A stretch of DNA of 14,942 nucleotides from Betaproteobacteria bacterium (GTDB lineage Bacteria; Pseudomonadota; Gammaproteobacteria; Burkholderiales; SG8-41), in contig JANXSE010000413.1 of the NCBI GenBank assembly GCA_025356695.1, positions 1 to 14,942 of the forward strand, read 5' to 3'. Made by a program: the position numbers and the translations under genes. Positions 13,939 through 14,942 of this stretch are shown piece after piece. The notes under the pieces were generated by a model. That model did no database searches. It saw only the letters and a program-made list of their open reading frames with translations, and was not told the DNA's origin. Each line of letters opens with the position of its first letter. Position 1 is the first letter of the stretch.

Positions 13939-14942
13939 TTAACGGCGCGGCGTGCCCGGCCCGCTGCCGCGGCCTTCGCTGTAGAGATTGACCCCGTCTC
14001 CCTGCACTGCAAGCACCGGTGGTGGCGCCGGACGCGTACTGGGCGGCGACATGCCGGGTGTTTGCACATTGTTCTGTGCCGTCGTCGTTGCTGCGGGTGC
14101 AGCCGGGGCTGTTGCCGGCTTGGCCGCGGGCGGCGGCGTGGCGATTCCTTTGGCGATCACCGCATCGTTGTTTGCCGGTGACGTCGGCGCGTTGTTGGGG
14201 TTGCCTTGAGGCGCCGCCGGCGCGGTGATTTTTGCATTGGTGGCCGGTTTCGCGCCACCGCTGCTTGCCGCAATGGCGACGCAGGCGCCGCCACCTGAAG
14301 CACCCGGTGCTGCGGCTGTTCCGGGCGGGCAATTCACTGTCGCCTGATTCGTCGAATCATTTTTGCCACTGGTGGCGCTGCCGCTTTGTGTGCCCGTGCC
14401 ATCAGTAGACGCGGTTGACGATGAGCCTGATGACGAATTCGTGCCGCTGTTGCTAGTCGCGCCACTGCCCGAACCATTTGATGCGGTTGACGTGCCGCCG
14501 CCGCTAGACGATGTGCCGCCGGAATCTGTGGAGCCGCCGCCTGTGCTGCCACCCGAACCACTCGACGCGGTTGAAGTCCCGCCACCGCCTGACGATGTGC
14601 TGCCGGGATCAGTTGAGCCACCGCCTGTGCTGCCACCTGAACCGCTCGACGCGGTTGAGCTGCCGCCACCGCCTGACGATGTGCTACCGGGATCAGTTGA
14701 TCCACCGCCTGTGCCGCTACCAGAGCCGCTCGACGCAGTTGAACTGCCGCCACCGCCTGACGATGTGCTACCGGGATCGGTCGAGCCGCCGCCGGCGCTG
14801 CCACCGGAACCACTCGACGCGGTTGACGTGCCGCCACCGCCTGACGATGTGCTACCGGGATCCGTTGAGCCGCCGCCGGTGCTACCACCGGAACCGCTCG
14901 ACGCGGTTGACGTGCCGCCACCGCCTGACGATGTGCTACCGG
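13939..14942 (-). CDS. Low-complexity repeat protein, C-terminal part (partial, runs off the right edge)
   Basis: On the minus strand one frame stays open from the right edge to TAA at 13941-13939 (333 residues visible, start outside the window). The N-terminal two thirds visible are Gly/Ser/Thr-rich 28-residue repeats (units such as GSTSSGGGGTSTASSG followed by SGGSTGGGSTDP). The last about 130 residues are rich in Pro, Ala, Thr and Asn and end in VLAVQGDGVNLYSEGRGSGPG. Composition suggests a surface-exposed or secreted stalk/linker region, but no domain identifies a family. Variation among repeat copies is mostly third-position or Ser/Thr exchange, as expected for coding repeats. However, the opposite strand is also open, so strand assignment rests on continuity with the tail. 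It is convergent with the Tad operon. Confidence 0.6.
   Translation of the reverse strand, partial: GSTSSGGGGTSTASSGSGGSTGGGSTDPGSTSSGGGGTSTASSGSGGSAGGGSTDPGSTSSGGGGSSTASSGSGSGTGGGSTDPGSTSSGGGGSSTASSGSGGSTGGGSTDPGSTSSGGGGTSTASSGSGGSTGGGSTDSGGTSSSGGGTSTASNGSGSGATSNSGTNSSSGSSSTASTDGTGTQSGSATSGKNDSTNQATVNCPPGTAAAPGASGGGACVAIAASSGGAKPATNAKITAPAAPQGNPNNAPTSPANNDAVIAKGIATPPPAAKPATAPAAPAATTTAQNNVQTPGMSPPSTRPAPPPVLAVQGDGVNLYSEGRGSGPGTPRR
14411..14942. repeat. 84-bp tandem repeat array
   Basis: A unit of exactly 84 bp recurs: the anchor CCTGACGATGTG begins at 14588, 14672, 14756, 14840 and 14924. A diverged copy is at 14504 (CTAGACGATGTG) and a more degenerate one near 14411-14426 (72-bp offset). A second anchor, GCGGTTGA or variants, is at 14483, 14567, 14651, 14735, 14819 and 14903. 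Copies nearest the right edge are the most alike, and divergence increases toward the 3' end of the minus-strand gene. The array continues past the window. 84 is a multiple of three, so copy number can change without frameshift. Confidence 0.95.

Noticed and set aside
14334..14921. A second minus-strand frame through the repeats giving Ala/Arg/Gln-rich repeats
   Set aside because: It stops at the end of the array, while the Gly/Ser/Thr frame continues for about 130 more codons; periodic DNA without stops is naturally open in several frames.
14411..14942. CRISPR array
   Set aside because: The 84-bp units are contiguous and have no unique spacers between repeats; they are in-frame coding repeats.

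Overview
The window (about 60% G+C by eye) carries one large Flp/Tad (type IVb, 'tight adherence') pilus assembly operon on the + strand. It is flanked upstream by two unrelated short transcription units and downstream by a convergent low-complexity repeat gene. Gene order, codon bias and the FHA-CpaF ATPase suggest a proteobacterium, most likely betaproteobacterial. That is inference, because there is no rRNA or other phylogenetic marker. No tRNA, rRNA, CRISPR array, insertion sequence or integrase was seen, and there is no gene-free stretch above 300 bases.

Left flank (1-2055): the last 41 residues of a DUF1501-type secreted protein, then a stand-alone DGQHR-domain gene (DndB-like, probably nucleic-acid related) with its own promoter candidate. 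A strong hairpin/T-run terminator at 1475-1503 is probably shared with a convergent, unrecognised multi-pass membrane protein gene (1507-2055, minus).

Tad operon (2323-13888, + strand, 13 genes): Flp major pilin; TadG-like protein; TadE-like minor pilin; a secreted protein with two apparent FY...GW repeats; a second, 73-residue pilin-like protein; CpaB; the secretin CpaC; an FHA-domain/CpaF fusion ATPase; the inner-membrane platform proteins TadB and TadC; a DUF192 protein; a TadD-like TPR lipoprotein; and a second TadE-like protein. Gaps are 30 nt or less, and every junction from cpaF to the end overlaps by 1-4 nt, so the operon is probably translationally coupled. A 266-base region upstream of flp holds a promoter candidate and an 8-bp direct repeat that could be an activator site. 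A hairpin between flp and tadG may separate pilin output from the rest.

How it works together (known Tad biology applied to these genes): CpaF powers assembly through the TadB/TadC platform. Flp and the TadE-like proteins are processed at G|Q....E and polymerised. The fibre exits through the CpaC secretin with CpaB and the TadD lipoprotein as periplasmic or outer-membrane partners. Neither a prepilin peptidase (TadV/CpaA) nor a TadZ/CpaE localisation ATPase is encoded in the visible operon. The unusual parts are the degenerate FHA domain on CpaF, the embedded DUF192 gene, the secreted two-repeat protein and the second small pilin.

Right flank (13939-14942): the 3' part of a convergent minus-strand gene with an 84-bp tandem repeat (28-residue Gly/Ser/Thr-rich units) and a Pro/Ala/Thr-rich C-terminus, cut by the window edge.
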